Shown here piece after piece: positions 8,405 to 16,227 of a DNA stretch of 64,000 nucleotides (positions within the stretch are counted from its first letter, which is position 1; every line of letters begins with the position of its first letter). The notes below the pieces were generated by a model, which made no database searches, had not been told where the DNA came from, and worked only from the letters and a program-made list of their open reading frames with translations. The position numbers were made by a program, and so were the translations under genes. This DNA comes from Candidatus Gordonibacter avicola (lineage in GTDB: Bacteria > Actinomycetota > Coriobacteriia > Coriobacteriales > Eggerthellaceae). The stretch is taken from contig DXGM01000003.1 of the NCBI GenBank assembly GCA_019113915.1, forward strand, positions 124,001 through 188,000. The letters run 5' to 3'.

Positions 8405-8788
8405 ATGGGAGCCTTCAAACTGGGAAAGATGACCTTCAAGTCGCTGTTCGGCAAGCCCGAAACGCTGCTGTACCCCGTGCAAACCAAAACGCCGCCGTCG
8501 GGTCTTAAGGGCCACGTTACCAACCACGTGACCTCGTGCATCCTGTGCGGCATTTGCGCAAAGCGCTGCCCTTGCGCGGCCATTGAAGTGGACAAACAGA
8601 CCCGCACCTGGTCCATCAACCGCTTCCGCTGCGTGCAGTGCGGCACGTGCGTGCGCGAGTGTCCCAAGCAGTGCCTCACCATGGAGCCCACCTATACCTC
8701 GCCAGCCACCAAGAAGTATCTCGACACCTTTGAGGTGCCGGAGACACCTAAGGCTGCCGCGAACGCGAGCGAGGACGCCAAGGCTTAA
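8405..8788 (+). CDS. echF: Ech hydrogenase subunit F, 2x[4Fe-4S] polyferredoxin
   Basis: 127 residues of the NuoI/HyfH type. Two [4Fe-4S] motifs are complete: Cys45-x2-Cys48-x2-Cys51-x3-Cys55 and Cys76-x2-Cys79-x2-Cys82-x3-Cys86. In Ech this subunit exchanges electrons with soluble ferredoxin. It closes the operon, six bases after echE, and is followed by an intrinsic terminator. The C-terminal 25 residues are an Ala/Glu/Lys-rich tail, again longer than needed. Confidence 0.9.
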   Translation: MGAFKLGKMTFKSLFGKPETLLYPVQTKTPPSGLKGHVTNHVTSCILCGICAKRCPCAAIEVDKQTRTWSINRFRCVQCGTCVRECPKQCLTMEPTYTSPATKKYLDTFEVPETPKAAANASEDAKA

Positions 8789-8862
8789 AAAACTGCGAAG
8801 GATACGTGGGCGCGGCGTGTGTCTGCGTGAAACCTGGTAGAATACCTGAATGATTGAGCACG

Positions 8863-8887
8863 AAACCGGGCTTCGGCCCGGTTTTTG
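8863..8887 (+). terminator. Intrinsic terminator after ech operon
   Basis: A 9-bp hairpin AAACCGGGC-TTCG-GCCCGGTTT with a stable UUCG loop, running into a short T-tract, 75 bases past echF. Confidence 0.8.
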
Positions 8888-8955
8888 CGTCGAGCGGCGT
8901 ATCCGCTTGCCGCATAGGGCCTTCACGTTGGGGCATTTTGGCAGGAGAAGAGGAC

Positions 8956-9621
8956 ATGGCGAAACAGGACAGCCACTGCTGTGGCAAGGATGAAGTGAGC
9001 AACCGTATCTTTACGGTGCCGAACCTCATTTCGTTCATTCGTCTGTGCCTCGTGCCGGTATTCCTCGTGCTGCTGTTCAACGGCTATGACCTCATGGCTA
9101 CGTTTCTGTTTGCGCTGGCGGCAGGCACGGACTGGGTGGACGGGCAGATTGCCCGCCGCACGAATACCGTGTCGAAGTTGGGACAGCTGCTGGACCCGGC
9201 GGTTGATCGCATACTGATGATTGCGGGCGTGGCGGGGCTGTTTTTGGTGGGGCGACTTCCCTTGTGGATTATTGCGCTCGTGCTGGTACGCGACCTGTTG
9301 CTGCTGGTAGGGGGCGCGATTCTCCTGAAGCGCTACCAGGTGCGCGTGGCCGTAATATACGCGGGTAAGGTGGCCACCACGCTTCTTTTTGTGGGCTTTG
9401 CGGGGCTGCTTTTGAACTGGCCACTGCTGAATGGCCTGGGGGTTATTGATGCCGTCTGGCTGCCGGGCTTCTCGAGCGAGCTGTACTCTTGGGGCATCTG
9501 GTTTGTGTATGCGGGTCTGGTGCTGGCGCTTATAACCACCGCCTACTATATAGTTGTAGCACTTGCGAAGGTGCGTGCAGTGACGCGCACCCAGGCGGGT
9601 GCGCACGCCGAGCGGCGGTAA
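8956..9621 (+). CDS. CDP-alcohol phosphatidyltransferase, PgsA-like
   Basis: 221 residues with the full CDP-alcohol transferase signature D-x2-DG-x2-AR-x8-G-x3-D-x3-D (DWVDGQIARR ... GQLLDPAVD) and four to six membrane segments. Such enzymes join CDP-diacylglycerol to a small alcohol such as glycerol-3-phosphate in phospholipid synthesis. A second member, fused to CinA, lies at 59757-60983, so this one may use another alcohol; the sequence does not decide. The frame is open upstream to 8854, but AGGAGAAGAGG before the ATG at 8956 fixes the start. A Cys/His-rich N-terminus (DSHCCGKDE) is unusual. Confidence 0.8.
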   Translation: MAKQDSHCCGKDEVSNRIFTVPNLISFIRLCLVPVFLVLLFNGYDLMATFLFALAAGTDWVDGQIARRTNTVSKLGQLLDPAVDRILMIAGVAGLFLVGRLPLWIIALVLVRDLLLLVGGAILLKRYQVRVAVIYAGKVATTLLFVGFAGLLLNWPLLNGLGVIDAVWLPGFSSELYSWGIWFVYAGLVLALITTAYYIVVALAKVRAVTRTQAGAHAERR

Positions 9622-9624
9622 CTC

Positions 9625-12054
9625 ATGGCTGGAAGGACGCGCTCAGACGGCGGTTCCCAAAAGCCACGGACCTCTGCGCGTTCTCGTTCGGAATATACTC
9701 CACAGTCAACGGCTGGGCGCGGCGCGCGACGGGCGAGCACGCAGAGCAGCGCTACTTCGCGAACAACACGGGCCTCTTCCAGTACGAGTAGGGCAGGCGG
9801 GGAGCGCACGCGTTCAGCGAGTTCTTCGCACGGCGTGCAGAGGGATACTTCTTCCGCGCGTGGGACGCGCACCTCTTCTTACAACGAACCGGCGCTTTGG
9901 ACAAAGAAGGATCGGAGCGCGTCTGACCAGGGCGGAATCGTTCGGCGTGTCTTTTCAGCGATAGGGCATGCACTGCTGGGGGTCGCTCGCCTGATCGGGC
10001 GCGGTATCGCTTGGGTGTTGCACGAGCTATTCTCGCTTGTTTCACGCAGTCGGGTTGCGCTTGCTGTGTGCTCGCTTGTGGTGGTGCTTTTGGTGGGCGG
10101 ACTGGTTGACCTCGGCATGAACTGGGGCCGCGCGTACGCGGGCGTGCGCATTGGCGAGGTGGATGTGGCGGGCAAGACCGCCGATGAGATGACCGCACTC
10201 GTACAGAATGTGTATACCACGCGCCTTCAAGAGGGCCGCGTCACCGTGTTTGCGAGTGATGAGGCAGCCGTAGCCGCACCGGATGCTGCCGCACAAGCCC
10301 AGGATGAAGCCCTCGCCGAGCAGCGTACCGCCGATGAGGAACGCGCAAACCGCACGCAGTGGACAGCCGATGCCTCCTTGCTTGCGGCGACACTACCGGT
10401 TGAGGACCTAGTATCCGAAGCGCTGGCAATCGGCCGCGAAAACGGCGGCTTGCCCGCCCGCGCGGGCGCCCTGTTTGGCGGACATGTCATCGCGCCGCGC
10501 GCCTCCTATGATGCTGATAAGCTGGAAACACTCGCAGCAGAGATAGATGCCGCCATTGGCGACCCACGCGTGGACTTCGACCTCGCCATCGAAGAAGGCG
10601 TGGCGCAGGTGACTGAGGGTCACGATGGCTATATGGTGGACCGCACCACATTCGCCCGCGAACTTGACCGGGCATTTCTTGAAAGCGAAAACGGCACCGG
10701 GTCGTTTGTGGCGCGGGCGGAGTACGCGCCTTTGCGCATCGACCGCGAAACTGCCACCGCTACCTGCACGCTGGTGAACGAGGCTCTTGCGCCGGGCGCA
10801 CGGTTTGCCTATGAGGGCGCCTCGTGGGAGGCTACAGCCGCTGACCTCGGCGAATGGGTGGTCACGCGCCCCGAGGAACACAACGGCACCTGGACACTCG
10901 CCGCCTACGTGGACGAAGCCCGCGCGAAACCTTCCATCTTGGAGCACGTTGAACGCACCCGTACCGGCTCCCCAACGAAGGTTTCTTTCAAGCGCGAAGG
11001 AAATGACGTACAGGTGCTCACTGACGGCACGGGAACGGTGCCGCGCGCCGCCGAAACGGCACGCGTGTTGGGAGCAACCCTTTTCGGTGGGGATACCGGC
11101 GTGGGCGCGCAGGATACCAGTGGTGCAGCAAGCGCCTGGCGGCCGAGCCCCGGCGAGCCGGTGGAGGTGTCGGTAGGTAGCGGCCCTGCACCGTCCACCT
11201 CAACCTTCGACGAAGCGCTCGACCTTGGCCTCATCGGCGAGATATCGTCCTACACCACCGAATACACCACGGGCACCGGCACGGAAAATCGCAACCACAA
11301 CATTCACTTGGTGGCCGACCTGCTGAACCGCTCCATCGCCCCGGCGGGCGGCACCTGGTCTTTCAACGGCACGGCGGGCGAGTGCAACGCCGAACGCGGT
11401 TTCTTGGGTGCGGGCGCCATCATCGACGGCGAATACGACGACGCAGTGGGCGGCGGCATCTGCCAGGTGGCAACCACCGTATTCAACGCGGTGTACGAGG
11501 CGGGCTTTCCCGTGCCCACGCGCCACAACCATTCGCTCTACATTGGGAGTTACCCCGCCGGACGCGACGCGGCGGTCAGTTGGCCCGACCTCGACCTTGT
11601 GTGGAAGAACGACGCCGCTTCCGATGTTTTGATGGGTGCGACCTACACCGAGGGCTCGGTAACCGTTACACTGTACGGTGTGGACCCCGGGTATCGCGTG
11701 AGTACCAACGTGGGAGAATGGACTGAGGGAGAGAAGCACAAGATCAAGACCGAACGCGACGAGTCGATGGCACCCGGTACCAGCTACGTGAAAACGGCTG
11801 GCACCGACGGGAAGAACATCACCGTGATACGTACCGTCACGTCGCGCACGGGCGAGATCCTTCATGAGGACCCCTTCTACTCGACGTACGACCCAATAAC
11901 CGAGGTGGTGGTGGCAGGCCCCGAGCCGGAGGCAAAGGCCCCGAGCGAGGACACTTCCAAGGAGCCGAAGGATGCGAACGCAGAGGGCACAGCCCCCGGG
12001 GATAGCAACACCAGCGATGCTTCACACGAGACGAACGAGACGGAAGAAAGGTGA
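9625..12054 (+). CDS. VanW-family cell-wall protein
   Basis: 809 residues. About 130 N-terminal residues are low-complexity Ser/Arg/Thr (cytoplasmic), followed by a membrane helix (VALAVCSLVVVLLVGGLVDLG) and an extracytoplasmic part. Residues of about 170-340 resemble the peptidoglycan-binding-4 domains that usually precede VanW (FDLAIEEGVAQVTEGHDGY). The VanW domain follows at about 535-680 (NIHLVADLLNRSIAPAGGTW, VGGGICQVATTVFNAVYEAG, PTRHNHSLY). A charged disordered tail ends it. The exact role of VanW is unknown; wall binding or tailoring is inferred. It starts 3 bases after the phosphatidyltransferase and ends 7 bases before paaK, so the genes may be co-transcribed. Confidence 0.82.
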   Translation: MAGRTRSDGGSQKPRTSARSRSEYTPQSTAGRGARRASTQSSATSRTTRASSSTSRAGGERTRSASSSHGVQRDTSSARGTRTSSYNEPALWTKKDRSASDQGGIVRRVFSAIGHALLGVARLIGRGIAWVLHELFSLVSRSRVALAVCSLVVVLLVGGLVDLGMNWGRAYAGVRIGEVDVAGKTADEMTALVQNVYTTRLQEGRVTVFASDEAAVAAPDAAAQAQDEALAEQRTADEERANRTQWTADASLLAATLPVEDLVSEALAIGRENGGLPARAGALFGGHVIAPRASYDADKLETLAAEIDAAIGDPRVDFDLAIEEGVAQVTEGHDGYMVDRTTFARELDRAFLESENGTGSFVARAEYAPLRIDRETATATCTLVNEALAPGARFAYEGASWEATAADLGEWVVTRPEEHNGTWTLAAYVDEARAKPSILEHVERTRTGSPTKVSFKREGNDVQVLTDGTGTVPRAAETARVLGATLFGGDTGVGAQDTSGAASAWRPSPGEPVEVSVGSGPAPSTSTFDEALDLGLIGEISSYTTEYTTGTGTENRNHNIHLVADLLNRSIAPAGGTWSFNGTAGECNAERGFLGAGAIIDGEYDDAVGGGICQVATTVFNAVYEAGFPVPTRHNHSLYIGSYPAGRDAAVSWPDLDLVWKNDAASDVLMGATYTEGSVTVTLYGVDPGYRVSTNVGEWTEGEKHKIKTERDESMAPGTSYVKTAGTDGKNITVIRTVTSRTGEILHEDPFYSTYDPITEVVVAGPEPEAKAPSEDTSKEPKDANAEGTAPGDSNTSDASHETNETEER

Positions 12055-12061
12055 TCGATCC

Positions 12062-13366
12062 GTGTACTACCAGCCAGATATCGAAACCATGCCGCGCGAA
12101 CAGCTGCGCGCGTTGCAGCTTGAACACATGCAAAAGTCGGTTCAGCACGCCTACGACAACGTGGCGTTCTACCGCGCGTCGTTCCAAGAGGCCGGCGTTG
12201 AGCCGGGCGACCTCACCAGCTTGGAAGATCTGGCGAAGTTCCCGTTCGTGGTGAAGCAGGACATGCGCGACGCGTATCCGTTTGGGCTGTTCGCGGTGCC
12301 GAAGAAGGATGTCGCGCGCATCCACGCGTCCTCGGGTACCACGGGCCAGGCCACGGTAGTAGGCCACACGGCTTCCGACCTGAAGAACTGGGGCGATTGC
12401 TTCGCCCGCGGCATTGCCATGGTGGGTGGCGACGAGAACTCCACCATCCAGGTGTCCTACGGCTACGGCCTGTTTACGGGCGGTTTGGGCGCGCACGCCG
12501 GCGGCGAGGCCATGGGCTGCTCGGTCATTCCTACGTCTTCGGGTAACACGAAGCGCCAGGTGCAGATGATGAAGGACTGCGGCACGGACATCCTGGCCTG
12601 CACGCCGTCCTACGCACTGCTCATTGCCGACACGGCCATCGAGATGGGCTACGACCCCGCCACCGAGTTCAAGATTTCCGGCGGCATCTTCGGCGCTGAG
12701 CCGGCCTCCGATAACATGCGTGAGGAAATTGCCTCCAAGCTGGGCATTCAGTACTGCGACGTGTACGGTCTTTCCGAAATCATGGGCCCGGGCGTGGCCA
12801 TGGAGTGCGCCGAGCGCGCCGGCCTGCACGTGGCCGAGGATCACTTCTACTGCGAGATTTTGAACCCCGAGACGCTGCAGCCCGTGCCGGACGGCGAGTG
12901 GGGCGAGCTCGTTATTACCACGCTTACCCGCGAGTGCTGCCCGCTCGTGCGCTATCGCACGCGCGACGTCACGCGCATCATCTCCGAGCCGTGCGCCTGC
13001 GGACGCACGCACCGCAAGATCGACCAGCTGCGCGGCCGCACCGACGACATGCTTATCATCCGCGGCGTGAACGTGTTCCCCTCGCAGATTGAGCAGGTCA
13101 TCACTGGCTTCCCAGAGATTGCCACGCACTACCAGATCATCCTCACCACGCGCGGCCCGCTCGACCACGTGGAGTTGCAGGTGGAAACGGAGCCCGACTT
13201 CCCGATTGACGAGATTCGTCGCATTGAGGACCTGAAGCGCCGCCTGGGCGTGGAGCTGAAGAGCAACCTGCAGGTGTCGGTGGAGGTCAAGATCGTGGAG
13301 CCGAAGACCATCGCCCGCAGCGAGGGCAAAGCGAAGCGCGTCATCGACCTGAGAGAAGGGAAGTAA
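12062..13366 (+). CDS. paaK: Phenylacetate/aryl-acid CoA ligase (first copy)
   Basis: 434 residues of the AMP-forming PaaK family. Motifs seen: the P-loop-like HASSGTTGQATVVG, the acyl-adenylate region YGLSEIMGPGVAMEC, CACGRTHRKI and the C-terminal hinge RTDDMLIIRGVNVFPSQIE. It converts an aryl acid, ATP and CoA to aryl-CoA, AMP and PPi, and can run in reverse. The open frame extends to 11972 inside the VanW gene; GTG 12062 with GGAAGAAAGG upstream gives the family N-terminus VYYQPDIETM. It is followed by an ACT protein, the usual partner of such ligases near indolepyruvate oxidoreductases. Confidence 0.9.
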   Translation: MYYQPDIETMPREQLRALQLEHMQKSVQHAYDNVAFYRASFQEAGVEPGDLTSLEDLAKFPFVVKQDMRDAYPFGLFAVPKKDVARIHASSGTTGQATVVGHTASDLKNWGDCFARGIAMVGGDENSTIQVSYGYGLFTGGLGAHAGGEAMGCSVIPTSSGNTKRQVQMMKDCGTDILACTPSYALLIADTAIEMGYDPATEFKISGGIFGAEPASDNMREEIASKLGIQYCDVYGLSEIMGPGVAMECAERAGLHVAEDHFYCEILNPETLQPVPDGEWGELVITTLTRECCPLVRYRTRDVTRIISEPCACGRTHRKIDQLRGRTDDMLIIRGVNVFPSQIEQVITGFPEIATHYQIILTTRGPLDHVELQVETEPDFPIDEIRRIEDLKRRLGVELKSNLQVSVEVKIVEPKTIARSEGKAKRVIDLREGK

Positions 13367-13369
13367 GCC

Positions 13370-13798
13370 ATGATTTCTCAGCTGACGGTATTCCTGGAAA
13401 ACGAAAAGGGTCGCCTGGCGGCCGCCTGCCGCACGGTATCCGAGGCGGGCATCAACATGCACGCGCTCAACGTGGCCGACACCGCCGACTTCGGCGTGGT
13501 GCGCATGCTGACCGACACCCCCGACGCGGCGGCCGAGGCGCTGCTTGCGGCGGGCTACCGCGCCACGGTGACGCCGGTTTTGGCTGTGCGCGTGCCGAAC
13601 CGCCCGGGTGGCCTGGCGTCGCTCTTGGAGTTTATGGATGAGCAGGGCACCAACGTCGAGTATGGCTACTGCTTCTCGGTGAACGAGGACATGGCCATTG
13701 ACGTGCTGAAAGTAGATGGCGAGAGCAACATTGAGGAGAAGTTGGTTGCAGCGGGCTTCGAGCCGGTTCAACCCGAAGAAATCTATGAGCTGGGCTAA
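13370..13798 (+). CDS. Tandem ACT-domain protein
   Basis: 142 residues made of two ACT units (ISQLTVFLENEKGRLAAACR at 2-21; VPNRPGGLASLLEFMDEQG near 73-91). ACT domains bind amino acids and control neighbouring enzymes. It starts 4 bases after the ligase stop, which suggests co-translation and a regulatory role over it, probably sensing an aromatic amino acid. It is related to the ACT protein at 18589-19023. Confidence 0.82.
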   Translation: MISQLTVFLENEKGRLAAACRTVSEAGINMHALNVADTADFGVVRMLTDTPDAAAEALLAAGYRATVTPVLAVRVPNRPGGLASLLEFMDEQGTNVEYGYCFSVNEDMAIDVLKVDGESNIEEKLVAAGFEPVQPEEIYELG

Positions 13799-15242
13799 AC
13801 ATTTGCATCATACCCTATCAGCGAAGGGTGCGCGCCTGGTGGCGTGCGCCCTCGCCTTCACGCTTGTCGTGTTTCCGTTTGTGCCGATGTCGGCATATGC
13901 TGACGTGCGCAAGGCCGACGTGGTGTTCGGCCAAACCGTGGACGAGCGCGGCTTGTCGGTGGCGCAGTGCCCCGATATTGACGCGGAATACGCCTTTGTC
14001 ATGGACAAGGACGGCACGGTGTACTTCGAGCGTAATGCGACCAGTCCTACTCAGATTGCGTCCATCACCAAAATTATGACCGCCGTGGTGGCACTTGATG
14101 CCGCTGCTTCGGGCGCGGTTACGCTTGACACGCCGGTCGTGGTGTCGGCTGCTGCCGCGGCGGTGGGTGAGTCATCCGCTGGCTTGATGGAGGGCGATTC
14201 CATGCCGCTTGAGGTGGCGCTGAAAGCGCTGCTGGTGCCCTCGGGCAACGACGCCGCGGTGGCCATTGCCGAGATGGTTGGTGCTACGATGTGGAACGCA
14301 CCGACAGACGGAGATGTTGCGGTGGCAATCGAAGGTACTGCAAGTTCTGCCGAGAATGCCTTCGTGGCTGCCATGAACGCCAAGGCGGCGGAGCTTGGCT
14401 GCATTGACACCGTGTTCGAAAACCCCCATGGACTTGATGACGGGGAATTTGCCGGTAACCAGCACAGTTGCGCCTCTGATGTGGCCACCATTGCTCAGTA
14501 CGCCATGAAGAATGAGACGTTCCGCACCATTGTGGGCGGCGGCGACACGGCTATTGTAGTGACGCGCGCCGATGGCTCGCGGGCCACCATCAACCTGGAA
14601 TCCACCGACGAGCTCATTGATTACTACGAGCCTGCCATCGGCATCAAGACGGGCTTTACGGCGCTCGCTGGCCCCTCGTTTGCGGGCGCGGCCAACAACG
14701 GCGAGAAGGAACTCTATGCCATTGTGATTCATTCCACCTCTGAGGCACAGCGCTTCGACGACGCCGAAACGCTGTTCAACTGGGTGTATGAGCACGAGGT
14801 GGACTACACGCTGGCCAACAGTTCCCAAACGGCGACCATGACCATGAATGGCAAGGCAACCGAGGTGCCCATCGCGGCCGAGGTACCTCACACCGAATGG
14901 ATTGACAAAACCGTCAAGGCCACGATTTCCGACCCTACTGCGTCTGTGCGTGTGTTTGACCTCAACGGCAACGTGAGCCAGTCGCTTTCGTTTAACCAGG
15001 TGACGGGCAACGTGCGCGCCGGTGACAAGGTGGGCACCATCACGTTCAAGCAGCGCAACGCCGTGATTGCCGAATATGACCTGGTAGCCTGTGAAGACGT
15101 GGCGGCGCCTGACTTCTTCCAGGGCATTGGTATCTGGTGGGATCGCCTGTTCCGCGGGCTTTCCGGACAGCCGACCGTAGCCGAACCCCTCACCGTAAAC
15201 GAGACACCCCTCGTTGTTGACAAGACCGCGCCTGCCGTATAA
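13785..15242 (+). CDS. D-alanyl-D-alanine carboxypeptidase (PBP5/DacF type)
   Basis: 485 residues with a signal peptide (ARLVACALAFTLVVF ... MSAYAD). The serine peptidase motifs are intact: SITK (Ser93, Lys96), SGN (153-155) and KTG (288-290). Such S11 enzymes trim the terminal D-Ala of peptidoglycan stem peptides outside the membrane. A C-terminal beta-rich domain and a tail follow; I see no clear amphipathic anchor. The ATG at 13785 lies inside the end of the ACT gene (14-base overlap). The frame is open farther upstream, but this start gives the best signal peptide. Confidence 0.88.
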   Translation: MSWAKHLHHTLSAKGARLVACALAFTLVVFPFVPMSAYADVRKADVVFGQTVDERGLSVAQCPDIDAEYAFVMDKDGTVYFERNATSPTQIASITKIMTAVVALDAAASGAVTLDTPVVVSAAAAAVGESSAGLMEGDSMPLEVALKALLVPSGNDAAVAIAEMVGATMWNAPTDGDVAVAIEGTASSAENAFVAAMNAKAAELGCIDTVFENPHGLDDGEFAGNQHSCASDVATIAQYAMKNETFRTIVGGGDTAIVVTRADGSRATINLESTDELIDYYEPAIGIKTGFTALAGPSFAGAANNGEKELYAIVIHSTSEAQRFDDAETLFNWVYEHEVDYTLANSSQTATMTMNGKATEVPIAAEVPHTEWIDKTVKATISDPTASVRVFDLNGNVSQSLSFNQVTGNVRAGDKVGTITFKQRNAVIAEYDLVACEDVAAPDFFQGIGIWWDRLFRGLSGQPTVAEPLTVNETPLVVDKTAPAV

Positions 15243-15272
15243 CCCGGCAGCGATAACCGATAAGGAGCCTTC

Positions 15273-15722
15273 ATGAGCGAAACCTGCCCTGTGTGCCGAA
15301 ATGAACTACCCCCCGAGGCGGCGGCCTGCCCGTACTGCGGATTCAAGCTGCTTGGCAGCACGCAGCGCTTTGCGCCCGTCACGCTTGGCGACGAACCACT
15401 TGCGGCCAAGCCCGCACCTGCTCCCTCAGCGCAGGCCGAATTGCGTGTGGTACGTGGGCCGCAAACCGGCGTATCATTTCGCCTGGGAGATGAGCCGCTG
15501 TCCGTGGGGCGTAGCCCGCAGCGCGATGTGTTTTTGAACGACATGACGGTGTCGCGCGAGCATGCGCTCATCGAGCCGGTTGACGGCGGGCATGCGGTGC
15601 GCGACCTGAACTCGTTCAACGGGACCTGGGTGAATAACGACAGCGTCGACGCTCCGCGCACGCTGAAGAACGGCGACGTTATTCAAATTGGGGCGTTTTG
15701 TTTGGTGTATCAGACGGAATAA
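15273..15722 (+). CDS. Zinc-ribbon plus FHA-domain protein
   Basis: 149 residues. The N-terminal zinc ribbon uses Cys5, Cys8, Cys19 and Cys22. After a Pro/Ala linker, residues of about 57-146 form a forkhead-associated domain with the expected GRS, SREH and NGTWVN motifs. FHA domains bind phosphothreonine, so it is probably a target or adaptor of Ser/Thr kinase signalling in wall control; the kinase is not in this window. AAGGAG precedes the ATG. A large repeat element begins 24 bases after the stop. Confidence 0.85.
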   Translation: MSETCPVCRNELPPEAAACPYCGFKLLGSTQRFAPVTLGDEPLAAKPAPAPSAQAELRVVRGPQTGVSFRLGDEPLSVGRSPQRDVFLNDMTVSREHALIEPVDGGHAVRDLNSFNGTWVNNDSVDAPRTLKNGDVIQIGAFCLVYQTE

Positions 15723-15746
15723 CTCTTTTTTGGTTGGGTGTGGGAC

Positions 15747-15868
15747 GGGCTGGTGGGCGTGAGGTGGATACCCTGCGCTCGGGCAGTCCTGGCTCGCACG
15801 AACAGTCCACTGGACTGTTCGGCTCGTGCGGAATCTACGCAGGGCACCCACCTCACGCCCACCAGCCC
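15747..15868. repeat. Long nested hairpin element, copy 1
   Basis: Outer arms at 15747-15767 and 15848-15868 are a perfect 21-bp inverted repeat, continued by CCCTGCG/CGCAGGG (15771-15777 and 15838-15844). The 60-base core contains CAGTCCTGG, GCACGAAC, an inner palindrome AGTCC-ACT-GGACT and GTTCGGCTCGTGCGGAA. The same core with different stem sequences recurs at 20416-20523. Both copies follow operon ends by about 20 bases. Termination, mRNA stability or a mobile palindrome are possible roles. Confidence 0.85.
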
Positions 15869-16025
15869 TCTAACCTTATCGAAGATTCTGGCTAGGACAC
15901 TTTCGTAACGCCTGCTTTGTATTCCGTCGGGACTTTACGGGGGAGGAGCGTCGAGGCCTGAGAAGGGAAGAAGGGGTTCAATCCCGAACGCTGCCCTCCT
16001 CGCTTCGCCGTAAGCGCTACCCCTT

Positions 16026-16069
16026 GTCATCCTGAGCGGAGCGCCGCCAGGCGCGGAGTCGAAGGATCC
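16026..16069. repeat. REP-like palindrome of the GTCATCCTGAGCG type
   Basis: GTCATCCTGAGCG ... GGAGTCGAAGGATCC with an internal hairpin GCGCC-GCCA-GGCGC. I recall this motif as a widespread intergenic repeat in several bacterial phyla. The remaining sequence between 15869 and 16184 shows only short GC-rich hairpins and no gene. Confidence 0.6.
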
Positions 16070-16184
16070 CGTGTGGCGGTAGCAGGAGGGGCTCCTGCGC
16101 TTTAGAAGTATGCGAGCGGCGCCTTTTGGGGTGCCGTTTGTGTTTTGGGTTGGAGTTGATCTGAGTAGATTTGTTGGGTTGCCG

Positions 16185-16227
16185 TATACTTTTCAGTTAG
16201 GTATCTCATAAGCGGGGAAGGTCGTCT
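16185..16227 (+). promoter_or_regulatory. Probable -10 element and RBS of the ior operon
   Basis: TATACT at 16185-16190 lies 37 bases before the iorA ATG. A clear -35 is not seen at the right distance. GGGGAAGG (16214-16221) is a good ribosome site. Confidence 0.4.

Noticed and set aside
3368..8788. NADH dehydrogenase (complex I) fragment
   Set aside because: The large subunit keeps both NiFe CxxC motifs and the gene order is that of ech, so it is a hydrogenase.
15990..16020. tRNA-like T-arm (GGGTTCAATCCC)
   Set aside because: The flanking bases do not form a T-stem, D-arm or acceptor stem.
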